Shown: positions 38,379 through 48,205 of the stretch, piece after piece
Layout of the letters: each line of letters starts with the position of its first letter
Position numbering within the stretch: position 1 is the stretch's first letter
Source of the DNA: Sphingobium lignivorans
GTDB lineage: Bacteria; Pseudomonadota; Alphaproteobacteria; Sphingomonadales; Sphingomonadaceae
Direction of reading: 5' to 3'
Assembly: GCF_014203955.1 (NCBI RefSeq)
Contig: NZ_JACHKA010000001.1
Span: forward strand, 186,001 to 250,000
DNA: 64,000 nt
Made by a program: the position numbers and the translations under genes
The notes under the pieces: generated by a model
What the model was told of the DNA's origin: nothing
The model's input: the letters and a program-made list of their open reading frames with translations, nothing else
Databases searched by the model: none

Positions 38379-39968
38379 TCAGGGCTTCCAGCTGCGCGCC
38401 AGTTCGTCGAGCAGGCGCACGCCCCAGGCGGTCGCGCCCTTGGGGGTCACTGCGTCGCCGCGGTCGGTCCAGGCCGTCCCGGCGATGTCGAGATGCGCCC
38501 AGGGCGTGCCTTCCTTCACGAAAGAGCCGACGAACCATGCGCCGATGCTGGCCCCCGGCCCATCCCCGCCATGCTTGAGGTCCGCGATGGGGGAGCGCAG
38601 ATCATCGGCATAGCTGTCATGCAGCGGCAGGCGCCACACCGCCTCGCCCGTGGGGGCGCCGACGGCATCGATCGCCTCGATCAGATCATCATGCCGGCCG
38701 AACAGCGCGGTATACTCGTCGTCCAATGCCCGCACCGCGGCCCCGGTGAGCGTCGCGATGGTGATGACTGCGGCAGGCTTGTACCTGTCGATCACATATT
38801 CGATGCCGTCGGCCAGCACCATCCGCCCCTCGGCATCCGTGCTGATAATCTCGACGGTCTTGCCGCTCATCGTGCGCACGACATCGCCCGGCCGCTGGGC
38901 ATTGCCGCCGGGCATGTTCTCGGCCAGCGCGGCCACCGCCACGACATTGACCGGCGCCTTCGCCTTCGCCAGCGACAGGACGGTGGCGACAGCAGTGGCA
39001 GCGCCGGACATGTCGGTTTTCATCCGTCCCATGCCCGCCCCGGGCTTCAGGCTGATACCGCCGCTGTCGAACGTGATGCCCTTGCCGACGATGGCAAGCG
39101 GCGCGGCCGGCGCACCGGCGCCCTTGTAGCTTACCACCATCATGCGCGGCGGTCGCGTCGAGCCCTGCCCCACGCCGAGGATGGACCCCATGCCGAGCTT
39201 GCGCATCGCAGCCTCGTCCAGCACCTCGATGCTGACGCCGGGCACACCGGCCAGGGCGGCACGCGTCCGCTCCACGAAGGATTCAGGATAGATCACATTG
39301 GCCGGCTCCGTGGCGAGGTCGCGCGAGAGCGTGACCGCTTCGGCCTGCGCGGCAAGGCGATCACGCCACAGCGCGCCCATGGCTTCCGCATCTGCACTCA
39401 CGAACGTCACCGGATCGACCGGCGGCGCCTTGCGATCGCTCTTGTACCGGTCGAACCGATACTGGCCGAGCGCATAGCCGAGCGCGAATTCGGCCGTCTG
39501 CGCAGCCGCGCCGAGACCAGCCGGTACAGCGAAGACCACCGGCTGCTTCTCGCTCACCAGCGCCTGCGCGGCACGGCCGCCGGCATCCCGCAAGGCGGCA
39601 CGAAGCGCTTCGCCCTGCGGCAGCGGGCCCGTGCCCACCAGCAGGATCTGCGCCCAGCCGCCAATCCCGCGCAGCGCCAGCGTTTCCTTCTTCCCACCCT
39701 TGAAGCCGGCATCTCCGATCGCGCGGGTCACAGCAGCGCGGCTGGCCTCATCGAGCGTTACGCCGGACAGCGCGGGCAGCGCGGTGCCGCTCATGGGCAC
39801 CACCAAGGTGCCCTGCGCACTGGCCTGCGTTGCGAAGCGGAAGGGGCGCGGCTCGCTGTTCGGCACGGTGCTCGGCGGCACGGCGGTCCCGACCACGGCT
39901 TGCGCGGCAAGCGGCGCGGAAGCGAAGGCGGCCAATGAAAGGGCAAGAGAAGCGACGACTGGACGCAC
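38379..39968 (-). CDS. Secreted M17-family leucyl aminopeptidase
   Basis: This 529-residue protein has a signal peptide (VVASLALSLAAFASAPLAA), so it is probably periplasmic, unlike classical cytosolic PepA. The catalytic M17 domain shows VGKGITFDSGGISLKP (metal and catalytic lysine), MKTDMSGAA, and ISTDAEGRMVLADG (the family signature NTDAEGRL, with S and M variants). All expected zinc ligands are present. It releases N-terminal amino acids from peptides. GTG 39968 is preceded by AGAGGAGAC. It lies head-to-head with an M16 peptidase, suggesting a peptide-use pair. Most annotations would call it pepA-like. Confidence 0.9.
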   Translation of the reverse strand: MRPVVASLALSLAAFASAPLAAQAVVGTAVPPSTVPNSEPRPFRFATQASAQGTLVVPMSGTALPALSGVTLDEASRAAVTRAIGDAGFKGGKKETLALRGIGGWAQILLVGTGPLPQGEALRAALRDAGGRAAQALVSEKQPVVFAVPAGLGAAAQTAEFALGYALGQYRFDRYKSDRKAPPVDPVTFVSADAEAMGALWRDRLAAQAEAVTLSRDLATEPANVIYPESFVERTRAALAGVPGVSIEVLDEAAMRKLGMGSILGVGQGSTRPPRMMVVSYKGAGAPAAPLAIVGKGITFDSGGISLKPGAGMGRMKTDMSGAATAVATVLSLAKAKAPVNVVAVAALAENMPGGNAQRPGDVVRTMSGKTVEIISTDAEGRMVLADGIEYVIDRYKPAAVITIATLTGAAVRALDDEYTALFGRHDDLIEAIDAVGAPTGEAVWRLPLHDSYADDLRSPIADLKHGGDGPGASIGAWFVGSFVKEGTPWAHLDIAGTAWTDRGDAVTPKGATAWGVRLLDELARSWKP

Positions 39969-40162
39969 GAGTGGATGTCTCCTCTGAAGGCAGGATCGGA
40001 TCTTTGCGCCCGAAGGCGTGTCCTTGGAGCCAGACTAGGCCGGAAAATGATCCTGTCCAGACAGCAGACGCATTGCACGGCCGCGCCACGCGGCTATGGT
40101 CCCGCCATCCTGAGGCGCCGCCGTGGCACGGCCGGCCGCCCGCCCTGCTCCTGGAGTTCCGC

Positions 40163-43027
40163 ATGGCTCTGATTTTCCCAAAGCGCTCCCTCTCCTTCTT
40201 CTCTGGCGTCTGCAGCGCGGCGCTCGTCCTGTCGCTGAGCACTGCGACCCCGGCCTGGGCGCAGAGCAGTCCCGCAGCCGCCGCAGTGAAACCCGCGCCG
40301 CTGACCGACCTCGTCCGGCAAGTCGACATTCCCTATGAGATGTTCACGCTGAAGAATGGCCTGCGCGTGATCGTCCATACAGATCGGAAAGCGCCGGTGG
40401 TCGGCGTCACCGTCTATTATCGCGTGGGCTCCAAGAACGAGCCCGAAGGCAAGACCGGCTTTGCCCATCTCTTCGAACATCTGATGTTCGGGGGATCGGA
40501 GAATGTGCCGACGCCCGACGAAACGCTGATGGGCGCGGGCGCGAGCGGGCTGAACGGCTCCACCTGGTTCGACCGCACCAATTATGTCGAGACGATGCCG
40601 ACCGGCGCGCTCGACCTCGCCCTGTTCGCCGAGGCGGACCGCATGGGCCATCTGCTGGGCGCGGTCACGCAGGCCAAGCTCGACGCGCAGCGCGCCGTGG
40701 TCCAGAACGAGAAGCGCCAAGGCGACAACCAGCCTTATGGCCTCGTCGAATATGCCCAGCTCGCCGCCCTGCTGCCGAAGGGGCATCCTTATGCCCACTC
40801 CACCATCGGCTCGATGGCAGATCTGGACAGTGCCAGCCTGGAAGACGTGAAGACCTGGTTCCGGGACAATTACGGACCGAACAACGCGATTCTCGTGCTC
40901 GCTGGCGATATCGACCTGCAGACGGCGCGGGAGAAGGCGGAGAAATATTTCGGCGCCATTCCCGCCGGTCCGGTCGTGAAGCCGGTCGTCTCCCCGGTGC
41001 CGACCCTGCCGGCGCGCATCGATCAGGTCATGAAGGACCGCGTCGCGACCACCCGGCTCCACCGCATGTGGGTGACGCCGGGGCGCAACGACAAGGATTC
41101 CTCGCTGCTCGCAGTGGGCGCGGCCGTGCTCGGCGGGCTCTCCAGCTCGCGGCTCGACAACGAGCTGGTGCGCAAGGAACAGGTCGCGGTCGGCGTGACG
41201 GCAAGCCTGCAGCAATTCGAGCAGATCGGCTTCGTCGAAGTGACGGCTGACGTGAAGCCGGGCGTCGACCCCGGGCTGGTCTCACGCCGGCTGGACGAGA
41301 TCATCGCCGATTATGTGAAGACGGGCCCGTCTGCCGATGAAGTGACGCGCGTCGCGACCCGGCAGGTTTCAGCGGAAATCGCAGCGCTGGAAGTGGTGGG
41401 CGGCTTTGGGGGCAAGGCGACGACCCTTGCCGAAGGGCTGCTCTACGCGGGGGATCCGGGCCAGTACAAGAAGGACCTCGCCGCCATCGCCTCCGCCACG
41501 CCCAAGGGCGTGACCGCGGCGATGCAGCGCTGGCTGACGCGCCCGGTCTACGCGCTCAAGGTCGAACCTGGCGAGCGCGAGGACTATGAGGAGGCCGCCG
41601 TGAGCGCGCCGGGCGACGCGGCTGCGCAGGAAGCGGCGCCTGCCGCCGCGCCGAAGCTGGCACTGCCGGACGTGAAATCGAGCCCGGCGCTCGATTTCCC
41701 TGATGTCGAGACCGCGACGCTCGCCAATGGCATCAAAGTCCACCTCGCCCGCCGCGCGACGGTGCCTGCCGTGCGGATCGCCGTCAGCTTCGACGCCGGC
41801 ATCGCGAGCGACCGCAAGGACCGGCTGGGCCTGAGCGCGCTGATGCTGAGCCTGCTCGACGAAGGCACGACCACACGCTCGACGATCCAGATCGCCGAGG
41901 AGCAGGAACGGCTGGGCGCCAGCATCTCGACCGGCCAGAGCATGGACCGCACGTCCGTCTCGCTCTTCGCGCTCAAGGCCAATCTCGCGCCCTCGCTTGA
42001 CCTGCTGGACGACGTGGTGCGCAATCCCGCCTTCGCTCCGGGTGAGGTCGAACGCCTGCGCGCGACTCAGCTTGCCGGCATCGCCGCGGAAAAGACGCAA
42101 CCCCAGGGACTGGCGAGCCGCGCCATCTTCCCGCTGCTTTATGGCAACCAGCATCCCTATGGCAGCTCGGCCAGCGGCCGTGGTGACGAAGCCAGCGTGA
42201 AGGCCATCACTCGCGAGGACCTCCTGCGCTATCACAGCTCCTGGATGGTACCCAGCAAGGCCGAGATCTTCGTGGCGGGCGACATCACCATGGCGGAGAT
42301 CAAGCCTCTGCTTGATGCCCGGTTCGGGCACTGGCCGCAGAACCGCATGGCCTCGCCCACCAAGGACTTCGCCGTGACGATTCCGGACCCCAAGCCCGGC
42401 GTCTATCTGATCGACCGGCCGCAATCGCCCCAGTCGATGATCCTGGGCGGCGTGGTCACGACCGCGAAGGGCAGCGACGACCTGCTGGCCTTCAGCACGG
42501 CCAATGTCATCCTGGGCGATGATTTCCTGTCGCGGCTCAATACCGACATCCGCGAAGTGAAGGGCTGGTCCTACGGCGTGCGCGCCTATCTCACGCCGCG
42601 CGTGGAGCGCAGCCCCTATATCGTCGCGGCGCCGGTACAGGCGGACAAGACGGGGCCTGCCATCGCCGCCATGCGGGACGATATCGCGCAGTTCGTGGGC
42701 TCCAAGGGCGTGACGCCGCAGGAGTTCCGCCGCGTCATCAGCGGGGAGATCGCCAAGCTGCCGGCGCGCTTCGAGACCACGGGCGCGGTGCTTGGCCAGA
42801 TGCAGGCGGACGCGCTGTTCGGCCGGCCGTTCACTTATGTGGAGACGCTGGGCCAGCGTTATGCCGCGCTGACGCCGGATGAGCTGGACAAGGCAGCCCG
42901 CACCCTGATCGATCCCGCCCGGCTGAGCTGGGTCGTGGTCGGTGACAAGGCGAAGATCAGGGACCAGCTCGATGCGCTCGGCATGCCCGTGACGGAGATT
43001 GACTCGGACTCGCCGGCCGCTCAATAG
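40163..43027 (+). CDS. Periplasmic M16-family zinc metallopeptidase, two-domain
   Basis: This 954-residue protein has a signal peptide (cleavage near PAWAQ, residue 34). The first M16 unit is active: H102-L-F-E-H106 is the inverted zinc motif, with the distal glutamate in VVQNEKRQGDN. The second half (from about 510, VETATLANGIKVHLARRATVPAVRIAV) repeats the fold without a zinc motif, as in pitrilysin-type clam-shell peptidases. It degrades peptides up to medium length in the periplasm. ATG 40163 gives the signal peptide; upstream in-frame sequence to 39830 overlaps the aminopeptidase and is not coding. A 27-base gap separates it from the next small gene. Confidence 0.92.
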   Translation: MALIFPKRSLSFFSGVCSAALVLSLSTATPAWAQSSPAAAAVKPAPLTDLVRQVDIPYEMFTLKNGLRVIVHTDRKAPVVGVTVYYRVGSKNEPEGKTGFAHLFEHLMFGGSENVPTPDETLMGAGASGLNGSTWFDRTNYVETMPTGALDLALFAEADRMGHLLGAVTQAKLDAQRAVVQNEKRQGDNQPYGLVEYAQLAALLPKGHPYAHSTIGSMADLDSASLEDVKTWFRDNYGPNNAILVLAGDIDLQTAREKAEKYFGAIPAGPVVKPVVSPVPTLPARIDQVMKDRVATTRLHRMWVTPGRNDKDSSLLAVGAAVLGGLSSSRLDNELVRKEQVAVGVTASLQQFEQIGFVEVTADVKPGVDPGLVSRRLDEIIADYVKTGPSADEVTRVATRQVSAEIAALEVVGGFGGKATTLAEGLLYAGDPGQYKKDLAAIASATPKGVTAAMQRWLTRPVYALKVEPGEREDYEEAAVSAPGDAAAQEAAPAAAPKLALPDVKSSPALDFPDVETATLANGIKVHLARRATVPAVRIAVSFDAGIASDRKDRLGLSALMLSLLDEGTTTRSTIQIAEEQERLGASISTGQSMDRTSVSLFALKANLAPSLDLLDDVVRNPAFAPGEVERLRATQLAGIAAEKTQPQGLASRAIFPLLYGNQHPYGSSASGRGDEASVKAITREDLLRYHSSWMVPSKAEIFVAGDITMAEIKPLLDARFGHWPQNRMASPTKDFAVTIPDPKPGVYLIDRPQSPQSMILGGVVTTAKGSDDLLAFSTANVILGDDFLSRLNTDIREVKGWSYGVRAYLTPRVERSPYIVAAPVQADKTGPAIAAMRDDIAQFVGSKGVTPQEFRRVISGEIAKLPARFETTGAVLGQMQADALFGRPFTYVETLGQRYAALTPDELDKAARTLIDPARLSWVVVGDKAKIRDQLDALGMPVTEIDSDSPAAQ

Positions 43028-43054
43028 CCCGGCCATGCTATGAAGGAGACAGCC

Positions 43055-43357
43055 ATGACCAAGGTCGACGGCGCCTATGACTGCATCACGAAGACGCCGA
43101 TGGGCGAGCAGCCCAGTGTTTTCACGATCGTGACGGACGGGGCCAGGTTCAACGGCACGAACGCCGGGCCGCTCGGTTCGCTCGACGTGAAGGACGGCAA
43201 GGTGGACGGCAATCGCCTGAGCTGGACGATGGAAATGACCATGCCCATGCCGATGACGCTGAAATGCGAGGCGGTGGTGAACGAGGGCACGATCACCGGC
43301 ACCATCGACGCCGGCGCCTTCGGCACGCTCACCATGTCTGGCACGCGGCGCGGCTGA
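43055..43357 (+). CDS. Small conserved hypothetical protein
   Basis: This 100-residue protein is mostly beta-strand. It opens MTKVDGAYDCITKTPMGEQP, continues FTIVTDGARFNGTNAGPLGS and KVDGNRLSWTMEMTMPMP, and ends ITGTIDAGAFGTLTMSGTRRG. The pattern of short antiparallel strands with glycine turns suggests a lipocalin/calycin-like or streptavidin-like mini barrel. It has no signal peptide. GAAGGAGAC eight bases before ATG 43055 is an excellent ribosome-binding site. It probably sits in the M16 transcript. Function unknown. Confidence 0.72.
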   Translation: MTKVDGAYDCITKTPMGEQPSVFTIVTDGARFNGTNAGPLGSLDVKDGKVDGNRLSWTMEMTMPMPMTLKCEAVVNEGTITGTIDAGAFGTLTMSGTRRG

Positions 43358-43436
43358 ACCGGAACGGGGGCCTCCTGCCCCCCTTCTGCACGGCGCAGGA
43401 TGCCCGATGGCAATCATCGGGCAGTCGGGAACGGAC

Positions 43437-43829
43437 ATGCGGAATGAACGGCATTATGTCGTTGGCGCCATCACGGCGTTCCTGAACCGCACCGGCAGCG
43501 GTCAGGACTGGGACGACTTCACCGCATCGCCGCTTCGCGATGTCGAGCTGGACCGCATTCGGCAATGCGCCGGCGCCATCGACCTGCCGCTCGATGCCGA
43601 GGGCGAAGCGGCCTTGCGAGCCCTGCTCCAGCAAGCCGACCTCGTCAGCGTCTATGATGGTCCGGTTCCGTGGCGCCTGTCGGTCGGGGCTTTCGCGGGC
43701 TCTTGCTGGGCGCCATCCTTTGGTGGTTCCACCATCTTCCCGGCGCGGGGCTCTTTCACGATCTCCATCTGCTGGTGGTTCCGGCGGCACTGGGTGCTTT
43801 CCTCGTGGCCTTGCGCAACAGCCGGATGA
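43437..43829 (+). CDS. Hypothetical protein, probably frameshifted at its C-terminus
   Basis: The N-terminal 75 residues look like a real soluble domain: MRNERHYVVGAITAFLNRTG, DDFTASPLRDVELDRIRQCA, EGEAALRALLQQADL. After about 43660 this frame turns into Trp/Ser/Arg-rich sequence typical of an out-of-frame read. The overlapping +1 frame from 43670 encodes a plausible membrane segment. Either one base has been gained or lost (mutation or sequencing error), or two genes overlap. ATG 43437 is preferred; 43407 is an alternative. It follows the small beta protein by 79 bases. Function unknown. Confidence 0.55.
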   Translation: MRNERHYVVGAITAFLNRTGSGQDWDDFTASPLRDVELDRIRQCAGAIDLPLDAEGEAALRALLQQADLVSVYDGPVPWRLSVGAFAGSCWAPSFGGSTIFPARGSFTISICWWFRRHWVLSSWPCATAG

Positions 43830-43885
43830 AGGTCGGGGCGCATGACCCGCGGATCGTCGCCCAGAACAGGCGCGGGCGGGTCTGA
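43670..43885 (+). CDS. Small membrane protein or displaced C-terminal half of the preceding gene
   Basis: From GTG 43670 the frame encodes 71 residues with two hydrophobic stretches (GLLLGAILWWFHHLPGAGLF and LHLLVVPAALGAFLVAL) and a basic tail. It has a stop at 43655 upstream, so it cannot start earlier. No ribosome-binding site is evident before the GTG. That favours a frameshifted single gene, with the soluble domain from 43437 continuing into these membrane helices. Kept separate because the sequence does not settle the question. Confidence 0.45.
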   Translation: MAPVGRGFRGLLLGAILWWFHHLPGAGLFHDLHLLVVPAALGAFLVALRNSRMKVGAHDPRIVAQNRRGRV

Positions 43886-44007
43886 CGGGCCCGGGCACTG
43901 CGGGCGCAACGGCCGGCCTTGCTGACGGCGCCCCACGACACCTGCACGACGCCCTGCTTCGCGCCTCAGAGCATCCCTCGCCTCCTCGGGGCGGAAGCGG
44001 GCACGAA

Positions 44008-44037
44008 AAAGGGCGGTCGCAGTGACGACCGCCCTTT
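44008..44037 (-). terminator. Intrinsic terminator of the tol-pal operon
   Basis: A perfect 12-bp stem (AAAGGGCGGTCG / CGACCGCCCTTT) with loop CAGTGA ends in a five-T run on the minus strand. It lies 20 bases after the pal stop codon. On the plus strand it could also stop transcripts coming from 43885. Confidence 0.9.
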
Positions 44038-44057
44038 CCATGTGATCGATGTCTGCT

Positions 44058-44570
44058 TCAGTCGACCGTGACGGTGACCGCGCGGCGATTCTGGGCCCAG
44101 CTGGCTTCGTCCGATCCCAGCGCCACCGGGCGCTCCTTGCCATAGCTGATGGTCGTAATGCGGCCGGCGTCGATGCCCAGGGCCGCCAGATAATTCTTGG
44201 CGGCATTGGCGCGACGCTCGCCCAGAGCGAGGTTATATTCGCGCGTACCGCGCTCGTCGCAATGGCCTTCCACCGTGATGCGCTTATTGGGATAACGCAT
44301 CAGCCATTCGGCCTGGCTGCGCAGCACGGCGCGATCTTCGTCATCGATGTCGCTCTTGTCGGTATCGAAGAGGATAGTGTCCGACGTGACGCTCGCGATG
44401 AAATCCGCCTGGCTGCCAGCGACGGGGCCGGACGGCGGCGGCGGCGGGGTCGGCGTGGTCGGAGCCGTATCGGCCGGCGGCGGCGGGATTTCCTCGGGTG
44501 CTTTCTTCGAGCAGGCCGACAGTGCCAGCGCGGCACTGGAAACAAGTAGCATCACAGATGTCGTACGCAT
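44058..44570 (-). CDS. pal: Peptidoglycan-associated lipoprotein Pal
   Basis: This 170-residue protein has a lipobox LALSAC (C20), a proline/threonine-rich linker with PPPP runs, then the OmpA-like domain. The peptidoglycan-binding signature is visible in ITVEGHCDERGTREYN and LALGERRANAAKNYL, and it ends VTVTVD. It anchors the outer membrane to peptidoglycan and is the terminal member of the Tol-Pal constriction machinery. ATG 44570 gives the signal peptide; upstream in-frame methionines do not. It is last in the operon, 105 bases after tolB, and no cpoB gene follows it as it does in E. coli. Confidence 0.96.
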   Translation of the reverse strand: MRTTSVMLLVSSAALALSACSKKAPEEIPPPPADTAPTTPTPPPPPSGPVAGSQADFIASVTSDTILFDTDKSDIDDEDRAVLRSQAEWLMRYPNKRITVEGHCDERGTREYNLALGERRANAAKNYLAALGIDAGRITTISYGKERPVALGSDEASWAQNRRAVTVTVD

Positions 44571-44675
44571 GGGTCTTCTCCTATTGTCCTCGCTCAAAGG
44601 GTAACCGTTCATCGCATGCTCGGGGCGTTTTGCCGACAAGTCAACCATCAAACGTCATGAATTCGTTCAAAAATC

Positions 44676-46019
44676 TCATTGCAGCAGCGGACCCCAGGCC
44701 GGGTCGGAGCCATCCACCGGCGTCTGGATCTGCCGCAGGTTCACGCCGGTCAGGTCCACTTGCCAGATCGACGAGCGGCCACCACGCCCCTGGCTGGTCC
44801 GGAAGAACTGCAGCACCCGGCCGTTGGGGGACCAGGTCGGCGCCTCGTCCTGCCAGCCATTGGTCAACAGGCGCTCGTTGCCGCCGCCCGGGCTCATCAC
44901 GCCGATGCGGAAATTGCCCGCGATCTTGGTGAAGGCAATCAGGTCGCCGCGCGGGCTCCACTCGGGCGTGGCATAGCGCCCGCCGCCGAAGCTGATACGG
45001 CGCTGGTCCGAACCATCGGCATTCATCACATAGATCTGCTGCCCGCCCGAACGATCGCTCTCGAATACGATGCGCGCGCCGTCCGGCGAGAAGGAGCCGC
45101 CGACATTGATGCCCGGCGTGTTGGTCAGCCGGACCGGCCGCCCGCCATTCACCCCGATCTTGTAGATGTCGGTATTGCCGCCGCTCGCCATAGAATAGAG
45201 CAGCGTGCGGCCATCCGGCGACCAGCGTGGGGCGAAAACTGCGTTGTTCGTTTCGAGGATGGCGCGCTGGCGGCCCTGATCCACATCGTAGATGTAGATG
45301 CGCACCGTCTTCCCGACATAGCTCACATAAGCGATCGACTTGTAGTCGGGCGACCAGCGCGGCGTGAGCGCGAGGCTCTGGCCATTGGTGATGAAGCGGT
45401 GGTTCGCGCCGTCGCTGTCCATGATCGCGAGACGCTTGACCCTGTTATCCTTGGGGCCGGTCTCCGCGATATAGGCGATGCGGCTGTCGAAGAAGGGGCT
45501 CTCGCCCGTGAGGCGGGAGTAGATGAGATCCGCGCAGCGGTGCGCGGCTCGGCGCCAGTCGCGCGGCGCGACGACATAGCCCTGCCGCGTCAGTTCGCTC
45601 TTGAGCGCGACGTCGAAAAGATAGCAGCCCACGGTGATTTGCGAGTCTCCGCCGGCCGACCGCACGAAACCCTGCACCAGCGCCTCCGCGTTCATGGCGG
45701 ACCAACGCTCGAACTCGGGATTGGTGACAGCCGCAATCGAAGGGCGCGGCATGCCATCCGGCCCGAGCGGCGTGAACAGGCCGCTGTTGCGCAGGTCATT
45801 GGCAATGACTTCGGCGATTTTCTGCCCGAGCAGTTCGGTCGAACCGGCCGGCGTCTCGACATTCTGCTGCGCCGGCATGGGCGGAATCGCGATGCGCAGA
45901 TCATTCTCGATCTGGCCGGTCACGTCCACGCTGAGCTGCGCGGCGGCAGGCGCAGTGACGAGAACGGTGGCGAAAAGACACATGGCGCCGCGCAGGCGCG
46001 GAAGAATGGACAAGGTCAT
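44676..46019 (-). CDS. tolB: Tol-Pal system protein TolB
   Basis: This 447-residue periplasmic protein has a signal peptide (cleavage near PAAAQ) and an N-terminal domain (about 35-165, VDVTGQIENDLRIAIPPM). A six-bladed beta-propeller follows, with repeated WSPDxxxIAYVS-type blade motifs (PRWSPDYKSIAYVSY, PRWSPDGRTLLYS, SFSPDGARIVFESD, TWSPNGRVLQF). It links Pal to TolA. The start overlaps the tolA stop (ATGA). The length and domain order are those of the family. Confidence 0.96.
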   Translation of the reverse strand: MTLSILPRLRGAMCLFATVLVTAPAAAQLSVDVTGQIENDLRIAIPPMPAQQNVETPAGSTELLGQKIAEVIANDLRNSGLFTPLGPDGMPRPSIAAVTNPEFERWSAMNAEALVQGFVRSAGGDSQITVGCYLFDVALKSELTRQGYVVAPRDWRRAAHRCADLIYSRLTGESPFFDSRIAYIAETGPKDNRVKRLAIMDSDGANHRFITNGQSLALTPRWSPDYKSIAYVSYVGKTVRIYIYDVDQGRQRAILETNNAVFAPRWSPDGRTLLYSMASGGNTDIYKIGVNGGRPVRLTNTPGINVGGSFSPDGARIVFESDRSGGQQIYVMNADGSDQRRISFGGGRYATPEWSPRGDLIAFTKIAGNFRIGVMSPGGGNERLLTNGWQDEAPTWSPNGRVLQFFRTSQGRGGRSSIWQVDLTGVNLRQIQTPVDGSDPAWGPLLQ

Positions 46020-46885
46020 TGGGACAGTCTCGCGTCAAATCTGAGGGGCTGGAGCCATTTCCATTGGTCGTAATATTCCGGCGGCAGGTTACGGAACGGC
46101 GAGGCGCGCGTCACGGCCTGGATGGCGCGTTCTGCATGCAGGTCCGCCTGGGCGCGATTGCTCGCGGTGATGCCTTGCTGGCCCACCACTTCGATCCGCC
46201 CGACGATCGCGCCGTTCCGGTCTAGATGGACGCTGAGCAGCGTCACGAGCCGATCGGCATCGGCACCGGAAGGCGGGCGCCAATGAGGCTTGATCTGCCG
46301 GTTGATCTCCGCATTGAGCGCGCGCGCTGCCACGGCGCCCATCGGCGCGGCCGATCCGCTGGTGGCGGGCGCATTCCGGGATGGCGGCGCGTCGCTCTCC
46401 AGCCCCTTGAGAAAATCGCTGCCAAGGCGGGAGGCGCGCTGGGGCCGGGGCTTTTCCTGCGGCTTGGCCTCCGTCTTCGCAGGCGCGGACTTCTCGGGCT
46501 CCTTCGGCGTGGCCTTGGGCGGTGTCGGCCGGGGCGTCTCGCGCGGCTTGGGCGGTGCGGGCTGTGTGGCGCGGGGCCGCTCCGGGGCGGCGGGCTGCGG
46601 CGGGGGCGCGAGGGGCGCCGGCGCGGCTTCCACGGGCTCCGGCGGCGCCGGGTCGGGCTCCGTCTCGCCCACCTCGGGCGCAACGGCGCTGGTCGCGGTT
46701 TCCGCCGCAGGCTCGGTGGTCCGGCTTTCGAGAGCTATGCTGTCCGCGAGCGAGACGTCGATCGTCGCGGGCGGCGGGGGCAGAGTCACGCTGGTCGTGA
46801 GCAGGCCGAGCGACAGCGCACCGAACAGCAGGACATGGCCTGCCGTCGACACCCCCAGTCCGAGACGTTCGCTCCGGTCCATCAT
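46016..46885 (-). CDS. tolA: TolA-like energy-transducing protein
   Basis: This is a 289-residue protein with one N-terminal membrane helix (about residues 14-34, STAGHVLLFGALSLGLLTTSV). A long Pro/Ala/Lys-rich periplasmic segment (about 55-165) spans toward the outer membrane. A C-terminal TonB/TolA-type domain (about 185-289, LNAEINRQIKPHWRPPSGAD, LLSVHLDRNGAIVGRIEVVG) completes it. It transmits proton-motive-force energy from TolQR to TolB/Pal. It is shorter than E. coli TolA and uses a Pro-rich rather than an Ala/Lys helical stalk, as is usual in alphaproteobacteria. It lies seven bases from tolR and overlaps tolB by four. Confidence 0.9.
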   Translation of the reverse strand: MMDRSERLGLGVSTAGHVLLFGALSLGLLTTSVTLPPPPATIDVSLADSIALESRTTEPAAETATSAVAPEVGETEPDPAPPEPVEAAPAPLAPPPQPAAPERPRATQPAPPKPRETPRPTPPKATPKEPEKSAPAKTEAKPQEKPRPQRASRLGSDFLKGLESDAPPSRNAPATSGSAAPMGAVAARALNAEINRQIKPHWRPPSGADADRLVTLLSVHLDRNGAIVGRIEVVGQQGITASNRAQADLHAERAIQAVTRASPFRNLPPEYYDQWKWLQPLRFDARLSQ

Positions 46886-46892
46886 GAACGGC

Positions 46893-47362
<470 letters not shown>

Positions 47363-47363
<1 letters not shown>

Positions 47364-48076
47364 CAGGCTTCAAGCTCCCGGCTGAACGTGGTGTAGAGGC
47401 CGTCCGAAAAGCGCTGGAGCCGCGCCTCGAGCCGGTTCACGCCATGGCTGAGCCGGTTGTAGGCGATGACGGCCGGAATGGCCGCGAAGAGGCCGATCGC
47501 GGTCGCGAACAGCGCTTCCGCGATGCCCGGCGCCACTACGGCGAGGCTGGTGTTCTGCTCGCCCGCGATCGCTGTGAAGCTGCGCATGATGCCCCAGACG
47601 GTGCCGAAGAGGCCAACGAAGGGCGCCACGGAGCCGACGGTCGCCAGGATGTTCAGCCGGTCCGAAATCCGGTCGATAGTGCCGGCAAGGGCCGATCCCA
47701 TCGCCGTCGCCAGCCGATCCCGCGTGCCTTCCGCCTGCATGCCCCGCAGGGCAGTGGAGCGCCGCCACTCCCCGATCGCGGCGGACAGCAACTGCGCGCT
47801 CGGCAGATCCTCCTTGCCCCGCTCCTTCACGAAGGCGTCCATGTCCTTGGCCTGCCAGAACGCGCGCTCATACTCCTCGCAGCCCTTGCGCAGGGTCTTC
47901 AGGCGGCCCGAGAAGCTGACGATGATGCTCCAGGTCCACACGCTCGCCGCCAGCAGGCCGAGCATGACGATCTTCACGACGATGTCCGCTTCCATGAACA
48001 GGGTGAGCGGCGACAGGGTGATCGGACCGGTCGAGGCCGGCGGCAGCGCAGCGGCAAGGAAAGGCGGCAGGGTCAT
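47363..48076 (-). CDS. tolQ: Tol-Pal system protein TolQ
   Basis: This 237-residue MotA/TolQ/ExbB protein has three membrane helices: about 25-47 ([20 protein letters not shown]), 145-165 ([20 protein letters not shown]) and 180-205 ([20 protein letters not shown]). The TolQ signature [15 protein letters not shown] lies in the second. With TolR it forms the proton channel that powers TolA. ATG 48076 fits the family start; upstream in-frame codons to 48184 are arginine-rich and non-conserved. It lies 129 bases after ybgC. Confidence 0.95.
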
Positions 48077-48205
48077 GAGCGAATCAATCTCTCCGGGCTT
48101 GTCTGATGCTCTTGTCGAGCGGGGATAGCGGATGAGGCCGAGTGCAAGCGACCGGCCTGGAGGCACGAGTCGCTTGGGCAGCACAAGGTGAACCGCAGAT
48201 GAATC

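Noticed and set aside
41369..43438. A 689-codon minus-strand open frame opposite the M16 peptidase
   Set aside because: It is antisense to a protein with intact HLFEH zinc motif, and its composition is histidine/arginine-rich without domains.
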